DNA of 64,000 bases from contig NZ_JAIQLH010000055.1 in assembly GCF_020037025.1 (NCBI RefSeq), positions 1 through 64,000 of the forward strand, read 5' to 3'. Positions 42,501 to 50,415 of this stretch are shown here, in pieces. The position numbers were made by a program, and so were the translations under genes. Numbering within the stretch: position 1 is the first letter of the stretch; each line of letters begins with the position of its first letter. A model generated the notes under the pieces. The model had not been told where the DNA came from. It saw nothing but the letters and a program-made list of their open reading frames with translations, and did not search any database. The stretch comes from Streptomyces huiliensis (GTDB lineage: Bacteria; Actinomycetota; Actinomycetes; Streptomycetales; Streptomycetaceae).

Positions 42501-44369
42501 GAGCACGCTCACGAAGCGGCCGCGGACGTCGGCCTCCCGAATGCCGAGCGTGGTGAGGGCCGCGGACAGCGACGGATCATCGGAGAGGGCCCGGTCCACG
42601 TAGACGAGCGACTCCCGCAGGCCGTCGTCGTCGGCGCGTCGGAAGACCCGGCCCGGCACGGGGGCGACCATGCCGTGCTCCTCCGTGAGCACGATCCTGG
42701 CCTTGCGGGCCTCGGCGGCACAGTCGGCATCCGACTCGATCATGTCGGCGACGATCCGGATCGCGGTCTCGGAAGCCTTGGCGGTGCCGTCGGAGACCAA
42801 CGCCTCCAGCCACTCGCGGACATCGGCCCGCTGCTGCTTGGTCCGTTCCAGGATGTGCCCGACCTTGCCGGAGCGCAGGGTCGTGGCTTCGACGGACGGG
42901 TGCAACCAGTCCTTGGGACGGCCGGAGTACGCGTGCCACTGCCGCAACCAGCGGTTGGTCGCGGTCAAGTCCTTGGACAGGTCGGGGTGGACGCGCAGTT
43001 CGCGGGGGTCCCGCAGCACGCCGTCCTGGTCGGGCAGCGACGGACGCTGTGCCGCCGTCTCCCAGATCTGCTCCAGCAAGTGGCGGTCGGCCCAACTGAT
43101 GGCCTCCCTGGCACGACCGGGCAGCAGGGGCAGGTACGCGGCGGGGTCCTCCGCGGGCGCCAACGCGGGCAGGGAGTCCACCACCAGCCGGGCCGCGACC
43201 TGGATCATCTCCGCGTTGAAGGGGGAGGCGTCGAGCAGGTTCTGTCGGTCCTCGTTGGTCTTCCAGGCGCCGTTGAGGATGCCGGTGAGCGACATCTCGT
43301 ACTTGCTGGGGAAGTACGCCCAGAACTGCCCGCGCCGGCGCGGGCCGACGGGGCTGAGCAGGCCGCTCTCCTCTCGCTTGTAGGCGGGCACGGCCCAGGC
43401 GAGGTCGACGGTCAGACGTCCGTGCAGCTCGCCCGCGTCGCGTCGAGCGGCTTCGGTCGGCTCGTGACTGTGGGTGAAGACCTGCCACTGGGAGGCGACC
43501 GGCGGCCTGCCGACCCGCTCTTCGTGGATCGTGCACAGGGTGCCGTCCTGCTCGGCGCGGAGCACCCGGCGGGCGATCGGGCGGGGCCGGCGATCCTCCA
43601 GGACCACCTGACCCACGTGCGAGGAGAACAGGTGGAAGCCGGACGGGAACTCGTCACGGGCCTCGTGGCCCGCCCCGCCCTGATGTCCGTGCATGTCCTT
43701 GCCCAGCCGGTCGGCGGCGCCACGCAGAAGGGGCAGGCGAACCACGGTGGTGGCCCATCCCAGCAACTCGTCCAGCACCGGGTCCGCGAGGCGTTCGGCC
43801 TTCTCGTCCAACTCGCGGGCCATGCGCAGCACGGGCGCCTCGAAGTCGTCTCCGTGCCGCTCGCGTACGCCGGGCACGTTCCGGATCAGCTCGTACGACC
43901 AGGCCCGGTCGAAGCCGAAACTGCCGCTGCTGCTGAAGAACTCGGGGGTGTCGGTCACCACCAGGACGGACTTCACGCCGACACCGAACCGGCCGATCTG
44001 CCCGCCGCGCTTGCGCGACATGCTCATCCGCAAGATGGTTTCCGCGCCCTCGGGGGTCACCGCCTGCCCCTGGTTGGCGCAGTACAGATGGGTGTCGGTG
44101 AGCACCACGTGGATCCGCCCGCCGGGGTCGTCACGAATCTCGTCGGCGGCGTTCTGGACCAGCTCGAAGAGCTGACGGTCGCCGTACCCGCCCTGGGTGA
44201 TACGGCGTTCGCCGTTGGCGTGCTCGGGGATCAGGCCCGGGTCGACGCGGTAGGTCTCCAGAACGCGAAGGGACTGCTCGACGACGGTACGGATCACGGA
44301 GGACTGCGGGTCGGCCACGGAGGGTTCCACTTCCGGATGAAGGGCGGACAAGGGCATCTGACGGTCCAT
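39561..44369 (-). CDS. fusion of a sacsin/HSP90-like ATPase domain with an SF2 (DEAD/ResIII) helicase
   Basis: 1602 residues. The N-terminal GHKL/HSP90-type ATPase domain has N-box RQLFELVQNAADE (65-77), YCANQGQAVTPEG (96-108) and the lid GRFGVGVKSVL (126-136), arranged as in sacsin-type proteins. About 900 residues of mostly unassigned helical sequence follow. The C-terminal ~400 residues are an SF2 helicase: LPTGAGKTRVTAEA (~1232), VVVDEAHVATSPRY, LGLTATPFRGHN, and motif VI YQQMIGRGLRGPRNGG. No nuclease motif was seen. It probably couples an ATP-driven conformational clamp to DNA or RNA remodelling. It starts 4 nt after the small upstream gene and overlaps the UvrD-like gene by 4 nt. ATG 44369 chosen; ATG 44357 is possible. 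Confidence 0.88.
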   Translation of the reverse strand: MDRQMPLSALHPEVEPSVADPQSSVIRTVVEQSLRVLETYRVDPGLIPEHANGERRITQGGYGDRQLFELVQNAADEIRDDPGGRIHVVLTDTHLYCANQGQAVTPEGAETILRMSMSRKRGGQIGRFGVGVKSVLVVTDTPEFFSSSGSFGFDRAWSYELIRNVPGVRERHGDDFEAPVLRMARELDEKAERLADPVLDELLGWATTVVRLPLLRGAADRLGKDMHGHQGGAGHEARDEFPSGFHLFSSHVGQVVLEDRRPRPIARRVLRAEQDGTLCTIHEERVGRPPVASQWQVFTHSHEPTEAARRDAGELHGRLTVDLAWAVPAYKREESGLLSPVGPRRRGQFWAYFPSKYEMSLTGILNGAWKTNEDRQNLLDASPFNAEMIQVAARLVVDSLPALAPAEDPAAYLPLLPGRAREAISWADRHLLEQIWETAAQRPSLPDQDGVLRDPRELRVHPDLSKDLTATNRWLRQWHAYSGRPKDWLHPSVEATTLRSGKVGHILERTKQQRADVREWLEALVSDGTAKASETAIRIVADMIESDADCAAEARKARIVLTEEHGMVAPVPGRVFRRADDDGLRESLVYVDRALSDDPSLSAALTTLGIREADVRGRFVSVLDEGFDSYGPREWTRFWDLFHQAGASVVGHELVKRVPAPMETLMVRTADGQFRVLRDCMVPGAVVTAQSDPGVAVDMEFHSDDTGFFREVGLRDRPTVGHRPEREPWFEEYREAMHTAYCRKLDDRASRPTLARTKIEGAAVGGPLHLLPRLSDEARAAFLRLLPEEGLIENWTLQIGAQVSTRQSAPSPIRWMLAHHGRVATSQGVKPLKEAVGPQLSEYGDVLPVASISAEKARKLKLADSVEKVRPQQWEQLLEKLLESEDDAFVGSTYALLTRLGIDFPEDSLTRCRIGDAWETREDGEIAVAASAEEYRSLRAERVPALLMPDRESAELMVETWGMLRHKDVVSHETRHESTVDAVPLTEEFPTLRQRMGSSAGTYTLLRCSSLEEVVKTPHGVRAKTLESARQGNVIKVLDSLDRLGTLRAVDRELGLRLGEAGCRAVLEAQTRQEQDEKIRSALKAIREAEDVTAKLELLIGAEALCERLPAGLMDAERQESDGQEPSGRRIAQMAFNAHGDTILKTHNRDIQERFPNAPSSYTGGSAAVSFVADLGLPAPFAGYRAPTLDQSLTVDGPRDFPRLHDYQERLALNIFEMLDRLAPQRAMLSLPTGAGKTRVTAEAVIRWVKQAGELRGPILWIAQTEELCEQAVQSWKFVWEKAGAQTRLTINRLWTSNEAAPVVDGPQLVVATDAKLQVCLDTDRYAWLRDAALVVVDEAHVATSPRYTKILGLLGLTQRQTERHLLGLTATPFRGHNEEETRRLVNRFGARRLDEGVFPYDDAYGYLQKEGVLAQVEHRELAGGTIELSRQERESAEQLSLLSKAAEQRLADDHDRSLRIVEEVAAMPADWPVLVFATSVEHAKYLAARLKDRGISASSVDATTSDNDRRARIREFRDGRVRVLTNYGVLTQGFDAPATRAVVVARPVYSPNVYQQMIGRGLRGPRNGGKDTCLILNVRDTIRNFDTALAFTRFEHLWGKK

Positions 44370-44373
44370 TCCG

Positions 44374-44625
44374 TCAGCGGACGATGTGCAGAGTGATCGT
44401 GACCGTGGCGACGCGCTGACGGCCTGTCGGGTTCCGCTTCGGACGGCGGCGGTGCTTCGGGGCCGTGTGGCCGAGCAGGACGTCCCGATAGGAGGCGACC
44501 ATGCCGTGATCGAGCCCGCCCATGAGACCGAGGTATGCCGCCTGAGCCGCGGGGTCGTCGGCCAGTTCGTCGTACGAGCGGACGATGGCGCGCATCTCGT
44601 CAAGCGGGGTCTTCTTCGAGGGCAC
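44374..44625 (-). CDS. small hypothetical protein, first gene of the leftward defence operon
   Basis: 83 residues from a GTG at 44625, with AGG 7 nt upstream. The N-terminal helix (KTPLDEMRAIVRSYDELADD, AAQAAYLGLMGGLDHGMVA) is followed by a strongly basic tail rich in Arg/Lys (HRRRPKRNPTGRQR). It could bind nucleic acid, but no family is recognised. The stop is 4 nt before the start of the large ATPase-helicase gene, so the genes are cotranscribed. Upstream GTG codons (e.g. 44661) are in frame but lack a ribosome site. Confidence 0.65.
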   Translation of the reverse strand: MPSKKTPLDEMRAIVRSYDELADDPAAQAAYLGLMGGLDHGMVASYRDVLLGHTAPKHRRRPKRNPTGRQRVATVTITLHIVR

Positions 44626-45046
44626 TGGGGTACCTGCGCTTTCGCTTTCGCGGGAGTTCACGAGGAACACAAGGAAATGGTGCGATGCGGTGCGGTGGGG
44701 GAATCCGGTTCGCGCGGGCGATCCGGTCGAAAGAAGGCACAACTGTGCCTGGGAAGGCAGTTGACCCAACTTGCCGGTGGGGCGACTGAGATGAAACCCA
44801 ATCACGAAACGCTTCCGAAAGGCAAGGGGCAGGCTCCCGGTCGAAATCGACGACAGCCCGGCGGATTTACGGCGCATTTCGTCGCGAAATGGGGCGGAAT
44901 TGCAAGCTCCGCTTTTCACCACCACGAAGGGCTCCCCCAACGAGGCCCTCACCTGTCAAAGCCCGTTTGACGTGATCTCCGGCCCGTCAACAGCGGTGCG
45001 GTACGGTGGCTCTCACCCAAGGGCATCGATCGGAAGCAGGTGGGAC
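44626..45046. promoter_or_regulatory. divergent promoter region of the two defence operons
   Basis: 421 bp without a gene and visibly less GC-rich than its surroundings. It contains two inverted repeats. One is GTCAAA-GCCCG-TTTGAC (44955-44971) with a further half site GTCAA at 44986-44990. The other is the imperfect GGCAGTTG-ACC-CAACTTGCC near 44757-44776. Both operons must start here, so the region can coordinate them. Confidence 0.6.
44955..44971. promoter_or_regulatory. candidate operator of the XRE-type regulator domain
   Basis: Perfect inverted repeat GTCAAA-N5-TTTGAC, centred ~85 bp before the GTG at 45047. A 6-5-6 dyad is a usual size for XRE/Cro-type dimers, and the first gene of the rightward operon carries exactly such an HTH. 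Autoregulation is inferred. Confidence 0.45.
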
Positions 45047-47182
45047 GTGGAGGCGGCTGAGGACTTCGGCCCCTGGCTGGCACGCCAGCTCAGGAACGCC
45101 GGGAAGAGCCAGACCGACCTGGCCGTGGAACTGGGCATGACCCGAGCCGCCGTCTCCGCCTGGATCGTCGGCCGTTCCGTGCCCCGGGACGAGACGATCC
45201 GGCGTATCGCGGAGCTGCTCCACACCGACCTGGAGACCATCCATACCCGCAGCGCCGACGCCCAACTCGGGCTGCCCGTCTCGTGGTACCACCGGCCGGC
45301 CCACGACGACGGCGGGCGCGAGTACGGCAACGCCGCCGCGTTCGCCTTCGAGGCCGACGTCTCGGTGCTCGCCCGAGAGGCGACCCAGAACAGCCTGGAC
45401 GCGCGCCTCGACCCCAGCCGACCCGTGCGGGTCCGATACACCCTGCACGAACTCACCGGCGAGGCTCTCGCCCGCTTCCGCGAGGCCGTCGACTGGGAAC
45501 GGCTGCTCCCGCACTACGACGCGCTCACCGCCGACGGCGGCCGACAGGACAAGGTCTCGCGCACGATCGCGGCCGGACTGCGGGACATGTACCAGCGGGA
45601 TCGCCTGGTGCTGCTCCGCGTCGAGGACTACAACGCCACGGGCCTCACCGGCGACGACTACGGCGACGGGCTCTTCGCCGCGGTTGTACGCCGACAGCTC
45701 GACAGTCAGAAGAAGGACTCCGGCGCGGGCGGATCCTACGGCCTCGGGAAGGCCACGCTCTGGGCCACCAGTCGCCTCGGCCTCGTGCTGATCAACTCCA
45801 CCCTCTCCGAGCCCCACGAAGGGCGCACCGAACGTCGTCTGATCGGCCGCCTCGACCTCCCCTGGCGCGAGGTCGACGGCAGGGAGTTCGCGGGCCCGGC
45901 CTGGTTCGGCCGTCCCGACCCGAACGCGAAGTCCAGCGACGTGGCTCGTTCCTGGTGGGCGGACGAGGAGACCGTCGAGCGGCTCCACCTCACCCGCGAG
46001 AGCGGTGAACCCGGCACGTCCTTCCTCATCGTCGGCGCCCACGACGTCGCCAGCCTGGCGCCCGTCACCGGCGACGAGGACAGTGTCGAAGACGACGACT
46101 CCGTCCAGCGGATGCACGCCCGACTCAAGGACGCACTCGGCCGCAACTTCTGGGCCGCGATGACCGAAGGCGGCGGCCACGAGGCGCACCTGAAGGCGTC
46201 CGTTCGCACGTACCGCAACGGCGCAATCCTGATCCCCGAGGAGATCGTGGATCCGGCCGACACCCAGCCGTCCCGTACCCGCGCCTTGCGCGCCTTCCTG
46301 GAGGGTGACACTGTCGATCGCCTCACCGCTCGGGGCCAGGTCGCGCGCGCGACCGTGCGCCTGAGCGTGCCCCTGCGGGGCGGCGAGGTGCGCAGCGGCG
46401 TGCCCCACGAGGCCGTGGTCCTGGTCACCAACGCCGAGGACGATGTCGAGGGTCGCCCCAACCGGCTGGTCTCGATGCGGGGCAATCGCATGACCGTCAA
46501 GAACAGCAGTGTCCCCAACATCCCGATCGGCACCAATCCGTTCCAGGCCGTCCTGCTCGTCGGTCGCGCCGCAGGCCCCGACGCCCCCGGCGCCGAGGCC
46601 GCCGAGGAGTTCCTCCGCGCCTCCGAGCCTCCCGAGCACAACAAGTGGGGCCAGACCGAGGAACTCCGGCTCGCCTACTCGCCGGCCGCCCACCGCCGCA
46701 TCGCCACCCTGACCACCCTCGCCAACCAGGCGGTACGCGACCTCGTCGCCGTTCCCCGGGCCAAACGCCGCAACGGCGGGGAGGCGAAGATCGCGAGCCG
46801 TCTCAAGGTGGGCGGCACCACGAAGAAGGCCCGCCCCTCCGGCACCGCGATGCCCGAACTGGACAACGTCGACGCACTGATCGACGAGACGGGGGCCTGG
46901 TCGGTCACCGTCGACCTGCGCGTCGCGTCGAACGTCGACACGGATCGTCCGATCACACCGGTCGCCAAGTTCGACGTGCGCTCCGGGCCCCGTCCCGCCG
47001 CGCCCTGGAAGGAACTCGTCGCCATCAGCGGCTGCGCGGTCGTCGACGGGGCGCTGCGCCTGACTCCCGGCAGCCGCAAGGCCGCCTTCCGCGGTGTCAC
47101 CGACGTGTCGCGCCACCCCGTCCGGGCCCAACTCACCGGACTCGTCGTCGAACTGCGCAGTGGGAAGGGAGAGCAGGCGTGA
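45047..47182 (+). CDS. XRE-type HTH fused to a GHKL (HSP90/MutL-like) ATPase
   Basis: 711 residues. N-terminal HTH at ~8-60 (LARQLRNAGKSQTDLAVELG, TRAAVSAWIVG, ETIRRIAELL). A GHKL ATPase follows: N-box LAREATQNSLDAR (108-120), G1-like LLRVEDYNATGLTG, and the ATP-lid GGSYGLGKATLW. The remaining ~400 residues are unassigned. GHKL ATPases of the MutL/MORC type recur next to DNA methyltransferases and nucleases in bacterial defence loci. The HTH suggests that the sensor/effector also represses its own operon. GTG start with AGG 6 nt upstream; the stop overlaps the next start (GTGA). Confidence 0.87.
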   Translation: MEAAEDFGPWLARQLRNAGKSQTDLAVELGMTRAAVSAWIVGRSVPRDETIRRIAELLHTDLETIHTRSADAQLGLPVSWYHRPAHDDGGREYGNAAAFAFEADVSVLAREATQNSLDARLDPSRPVRVRYTLHELTGEALARFREAVDWERLLPHYDALTADGGRQDKVSRTIAAGLRDMYQRDRLVLLRVEDYNATGLTGDDYGDGLFAAVVRRQLDSQKKDSGAGGSYGLGKATLWATSRLGLVLINSTLSEPHEGRTERRLIGRLDLPWREVDGREFAGPAWFGRPDPNAKSSDVARSWWADEETVERLHLTRESGEPGTSFLIVGAHDVASLAPVTGDEDSVEDDDSVQRMHARLKDALGRNFWAAMTEGGGHEAHLKASVRTYRNGAILIPEEIVDPADTQPSRTRALRAFLEGDTVDRLTARGQVARATVRLSVPLRGGEVRSGVPHEAVVLVTNAEDDVEGRPNRLVSMRGNRMTVKNSSVPNIPIGTNPFQAVLLVGRAAGPDAPGAEAAEEFLRASEPPEHNKWGQTEELRLAYSPAAHRRIATLTTLANQAVRDLVAVPRAKRRNGGEAKIASRLKVGGTTKKARPSGTAMPELDNVDALIDETGAWSVTVDLRVASNVDTDRPITPVAKFDVRSGPRPAAPWKELVAISGCAVVDGALRLTPGSRKAAFRGVTDVSRHPVRAQLTGLVVELRSGKGEQA

Positions 47183-48183
47183 AGGTCTACCCCTACCGAC
47201 GGCTCACCGGCAACGTCTCCTGGCGCGTCGACAGCGCGCAACTCAAGACCGAGGGCGAGCCCTGGGAGGACGTGGAGAGCAAGTACGTCTCCACCGTCGA
47301 GCGAGTCGTGGCCCTCGGACCGAACGACGACCGCCCCGACTGGACACAGGCGCGGCTCCGCCTCTCGGCGAACCTGCCGGCCAAGGCGGTGGACGGCGGC
47401 AGCCCCTGGCAGGACGTCAAGGTCGTCGCGGTGCTCACCGAACGGGCCACCAATACCCGGACGGCCGTGGAGCTGTCTCCGATCGCCACCGACGGCCGCG
47501 AACTGACCGGCGAGCTGTACCTCCATCGATGCGACCTCCTCGACCGCGCCACCTTGGCCGTCCATGTCGTCGCCACCGTGGGCGGCGTGCGCGGCCGAGT
47601 GATCGCCACCACCGACGCGGAGTGGTTCGTCGACGTCATCGAGACCGCGCCCTCCCTCGCCCGTGAACTCGACGTCAAGTTGGTCGGCTTCGAGTCCGGC
47701 GCGAGCCGGCTGCGGCGCTTCAAGGACTCCCCCTGGGTGGTCGACACCACCGGCAGAATCCCCGCCGTACGCGTCAACACCGACTTCGACGGGCTCGAGG
47801 GCCTGATGGGCGGTGAAGGCGGCAACGGCGCGGAGAAGACGGTCCGGGAACTCCTCCTCACCCAGATGTGCTCCGAGGTCTGGACCGCCGTCTTCCACTC
47901 CGCCGTCGGCGACCTGGAGATCGAGGAGGACGGCACGCCCCTGTTCCCGCACGGGTGGCAGGGCGAGGTGCTCCGCGCGATGCTCCCTGACATCCACCCC
48001 GATCGCGATCCCGAGGACGCCCTTCGCGAGATCCACGCGGCGCGCACCGGAACCTCCGCCACGGGCTGGGGAGAACTCCAACCCCGGATCCACTTCGCCG
48101 CCTCGAAGCGCGCGGGCGTCCCCCGGACGCTCTCCACGACCATCCGCGACCTGGAACGCCTCACGCAGGGGGACGACGCATGA
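47179..48183 (+). CDS. unknown protein of the GHKL-ATPase operon
   Basis: 334 residues, not recognised. It begins VKVYPYRRLTGNVSWRV. The first ~180 residues are rich in alternating hydrophobic residues and read as beta-sandwich-like. The C-terminal ~100 residues contain ELLLTQMCSEVWTAVFHSA and look helical. No catalytic motif is evident. Tight 4-nt overlaps with both neighbours (GTGA, ATGA) mean it is made together with the XRE-GHKL protein and the DUF6339-like protein, so it is likely a subunit or adaptor of the same system. Predicted cytosolic. Confidence 0.75.
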   Translation: MKVYPYRRLTGNVSWRVDSAQLKTEGEPWEDVESKYVSTVERVVALGPNDDRPDWTQARLRLSANLPAKAVDGGSPWQDVKVVAVLTERATNTRTAVELSPIATDGRELTGELYLHRCDLLDRATLAVHVVATVGGVRGRVIATTDAEWFVDVIETAPSLARELDVKLVGFESGASRLRRFKDSPWVVDTTGRIPAVRVNTDFDGLEGLMGGEGGNGAEKTVRELLLTQMCSEVWTAVFHSAVGDLEIEEDGTPLFPHGWQGEVLRAMLPDIHPDRDPEDALREIHAARTGTSATGWGELQPRIHFAASKRAGVPRTLSTTIRDLERLTQGDDA

Positions 48184-49073
48184 CCGACCGGCCCAGTTAC
48201 CTCCCGGAGCACCTCGGGCTGCTTCCCAACGCCGAGGCGGCGGAATTCCTCACCGAAGGGCTGCTCGCCGGTCGCGAGGACACACCGAGCCTCAAACTCA
48301 ATCGGGTCACCGAGCCGCTGCCGTACACCGACCGGCGCGGCGAACTGCGGCCCGTCCGCGACCTGGTCGAGGACGCCATGGCCTACTGCCGGGCCGGCGG
48401 GCTCAAGGCCACCCAGGCCGACGCCTGGCTCGCCCCACGCCTGCACGCCGCGCTCCGACTCACCCGCCGAGAGGCCGCCGACCCCGGTTTCTGGAACTAC
48501 CTGGCTCTCGGGGTGGCCCCGGACTACGTGGTCTGGCGGCACCTGTCGGACGCCAAAGTGGCGGCCGACCGGTTCCGCGGGCAGTACCACAAGCAGGCCT
48601 TCGCCCGCCTGTGGTGGGCGGCCGAGCTCTTCCGCGATGGCTCGGACTACTCCCCCGTCGTCACGGCCTGCGCCAACCAGGACATCATGAACACCGCCCT
48701 GCGCATGTCGGTGATCAACCACCGACCCACCGCTCAAGCGATCGTCCGGCTGGTCGCGAAGGGCGTGATCACCACCGGCCGCGAGGTCAACGCCCTCATG
48801 GGAGCCGTCAACGCATCGGCGGCGACCCTGATGTACGACGTGATCGCCCCCGACGTCGAGCGCGAGTCCCGCCCGCTCCTCGACTGGATCGCCGAGGCCG
48901 AGCACGCGCGTCAGGTCTCACGGCAGGAGCTCCCGGCCGGCCCCGACGAGGAGCCGACGCCCGAGCTCTCCGTGAGCGCGCTGGTGGACTACTTCTCGGA
49001 CCTCTTCGCGGATGCGCCGGTGCGCGGGCGGGACTTGGATTTGGGCTTGGAGGCTGTCGAGGAGACGGACTGA
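48180..49073 (+). CDS. DUF6339-like protein of the GHKL-ATPase operon
   Basis: 297 residues. The pattern LHAALRLTRREAADPGFWNYLALGVAP followed by DYVVWRH recalls DUF6339 proteins, whose role is unknown. It is mostly helical. Third gene of the rightward operon, starting inside the stop of the preceding gene (ATGA). Its last 85 bp overlap the end of the convergent methyltransferase gene, so the C-terminal 28 residues (VDYFSDLFADAPVRG...) are encoded opposite the methyltransferase tail. No terminator separates them. Confidence 0.75.
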   Translation: MTDRPSYLPEHLGLLPNAEAAEFLTEGLLAGREDTPSLKLNRVTEPLPYTDRRGELRPVRDLVEDAMAYCRAGGLKATQADAWLAPRLHAALRLTRREAADPGFWNYLALGVAPDYVVWRHLSDAKVAADRFRGQYHKQAFARLWWAAELFRDGSDYSPVVTACANQDIMNTALRMSVINHRPTAQAIVRLVAKGVITTGREVNALMGAVNASAATLMYDVIAPDVERESRPLLDWIAEAEHARQVSRQELPAGPDEEPTPELSVSALVDYFSDLFADAPVRGRDLDLGLEAVEETD

Positions 49074-50344
49074 GCCTCGGGCTCCGGGCAGTCGGGGCCA
49101 CAGCCGTCCGGGACACCACACCCCTCCTTGCGGAGGGCCTCGTATTTCGCCGAGCCGACCTCGAGCCCGGACCATTTCTCCCGCAGCTTCTCCTCCGGCG
49201 GCAGCGGCAGCGCCAGTGCGGCCGCGAGCACGTGCATGCCGAAAAGGGGGGGCACCGCATTGCCCACTTGCTGCGACTGGTCGCCTCCGGACCACGGGTA
49301 ATCGGGCGGGAAGGTCTGAAGGATGCCGGCTTCCTTGATTTTCAGGTTGCGTCTGTCCTTCTCGTTGCCGTTCCGGGGCAGAACGACATTGCGAGAGACT
49401 TTGCCCGTGACAGTGAAGGAGGGCTGCCGGTCCGTGCGAACGCCCCGCTTCTTCGGATCACCGCCGCTGCCGTAATTCGACCTGACCTCGAACGGCCCGC
49501 CCGAGTCAAGGGGCCAATGCCCTGTCGCTTCGAAGATCTTCCCCATCGAGACCCAGGAATCAAGCGCCCCATCGGCGCCCTCCGCAGGCAAGAGCTGGTC
49601 GTCCGGCCCGCCTTGCGTCGGATTGAGCGGCTTGTAGGTGTGATGTGTGGGGGCGGGAAGCGAAGGAGTGCCGTGTACGGCGAGCCTCGCGATCAGAATC
49701 GCACGACGACGGGTCTGAGGGACGCCGTACGCCTCGGTATGCAGCGTCTTGACCTCGGCCACCCGATAGCGCGCCTTGCCCCCGGCGCCGTCAGGCAAGC
49801 CGCTTTCCAGGGCGTCCTTGTAGACGTCCCAAAGCGCCTTGACCGCAGGCACCTGCTCCAAGACGATCACGTCGAACGGTCGCCGCTCCCGATTCGGAGA
49901 ACGGAGAGCCTTGATCGCGTACCGAAGGGGTTCGAGCACCAGAGCAGTTCTGGGATCACCACCCAACTCCTTCAGCCGGTCGTCGATCTCGCCTTCCCCG
50001 GCACCCTCCACCAACGCGTGGACAAGCTCTTCGACTTTGTCCAGAGCCTTGCGCCCCGCGCCGCTGCCGGCCACCGAGTACGTCTGGCACGGCGGGCCGC
50101 CGGCCAGGACGTTCAGTTCCTTGGGCAGTTCCTCGAACCGGTGCCGGCGCACTGCACTGACATCACCGTGCCAGGTATCGAGCCCCGCCTTGTAACGCGT
50201 CTCACAAGCGTCCTTGTCCCACTCGATTCCGAGCGAGGGCACCTCGAGCATGCGCGCAGCCACATCAAGACCACCCGGACCGGCGAAAAGGTCCAAAATG
50301 TGCGGTTTTGCGAGGAACGAGGATTTTGCGTCCGAGCTGGCCAT
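48989..50344 (-). CDS. DNA (cytosine-5) methyltransferase
   Basis: 451 residues with a full motif set: I DLFAGPGGLDVAARM (18-32), IV GGPPCQTYS with catalytic Cys86, VI LEQVP (EQV instead of ENV, 162-166), VIII YGVPQTRRRAILIA, and X QQVGNAVPPLFG. The variable region between VIII and X (~150 residues) would recognise the target. The C-terminal ~60 residues are Lys/Ser-rich with a Cys group (EGCGVPDGCGPDCPEP). It methylates C5 of cytosine; the target site is unknown. Vsr lies 71 bp upstream on the same strand, the usual pairing. It could mark self DNA for the island, as DrmMII does in class 2 DISARM. TAAACT 8 nt before the ATG suggests a leaderless promoter. Confidence 0.93.
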   Translation of the reverse strand: MASSDAKSSFLAKPHILDLFAGPGGLDVAARMLEVPSLGIEWDKDACETRYKAGLDTWHGDVSAVRRHRFEELPKELNVLAGGPPCQTYSVAGSGAGRKALDKVEELVHALVEGAGEGEIDDRLKELGGDPRTALVLEPLRYAIKALRSPNRERRPFDVIVLEQVPAVKALWDVYKDALESGLPDGAGGKARYRVAEVKTLHTEAYGVPQTRRRAILIARLAVHGTPSLPAPTHHTYKPLNPTQGGPDDQLLPAEGADGALDSWVSMGKIFEATGHWPLDSGGPFEVRSNYGSGGDPKKRGVRTDRQPSFTVTGKVSRNVVLPRNGNEKDRRNLKIKEAGILQTFPPDYPWSGGDQSQQVGNAVPPLFGMHVLAAALALPLPPEEKLREKWSGLEVGSAKYEALRKEGCGVPDGCGPDCPEPEAQSVSSTASKPKSKSRPRTGASAKRSEK

Positions 50345-50415
50345 GTGGCGGAAGTTTAGCCTGCGGTGATCGGTCTCATCGACGGCCGCGACACTGGCGT
50401 CGCGGCCCGCACAAC

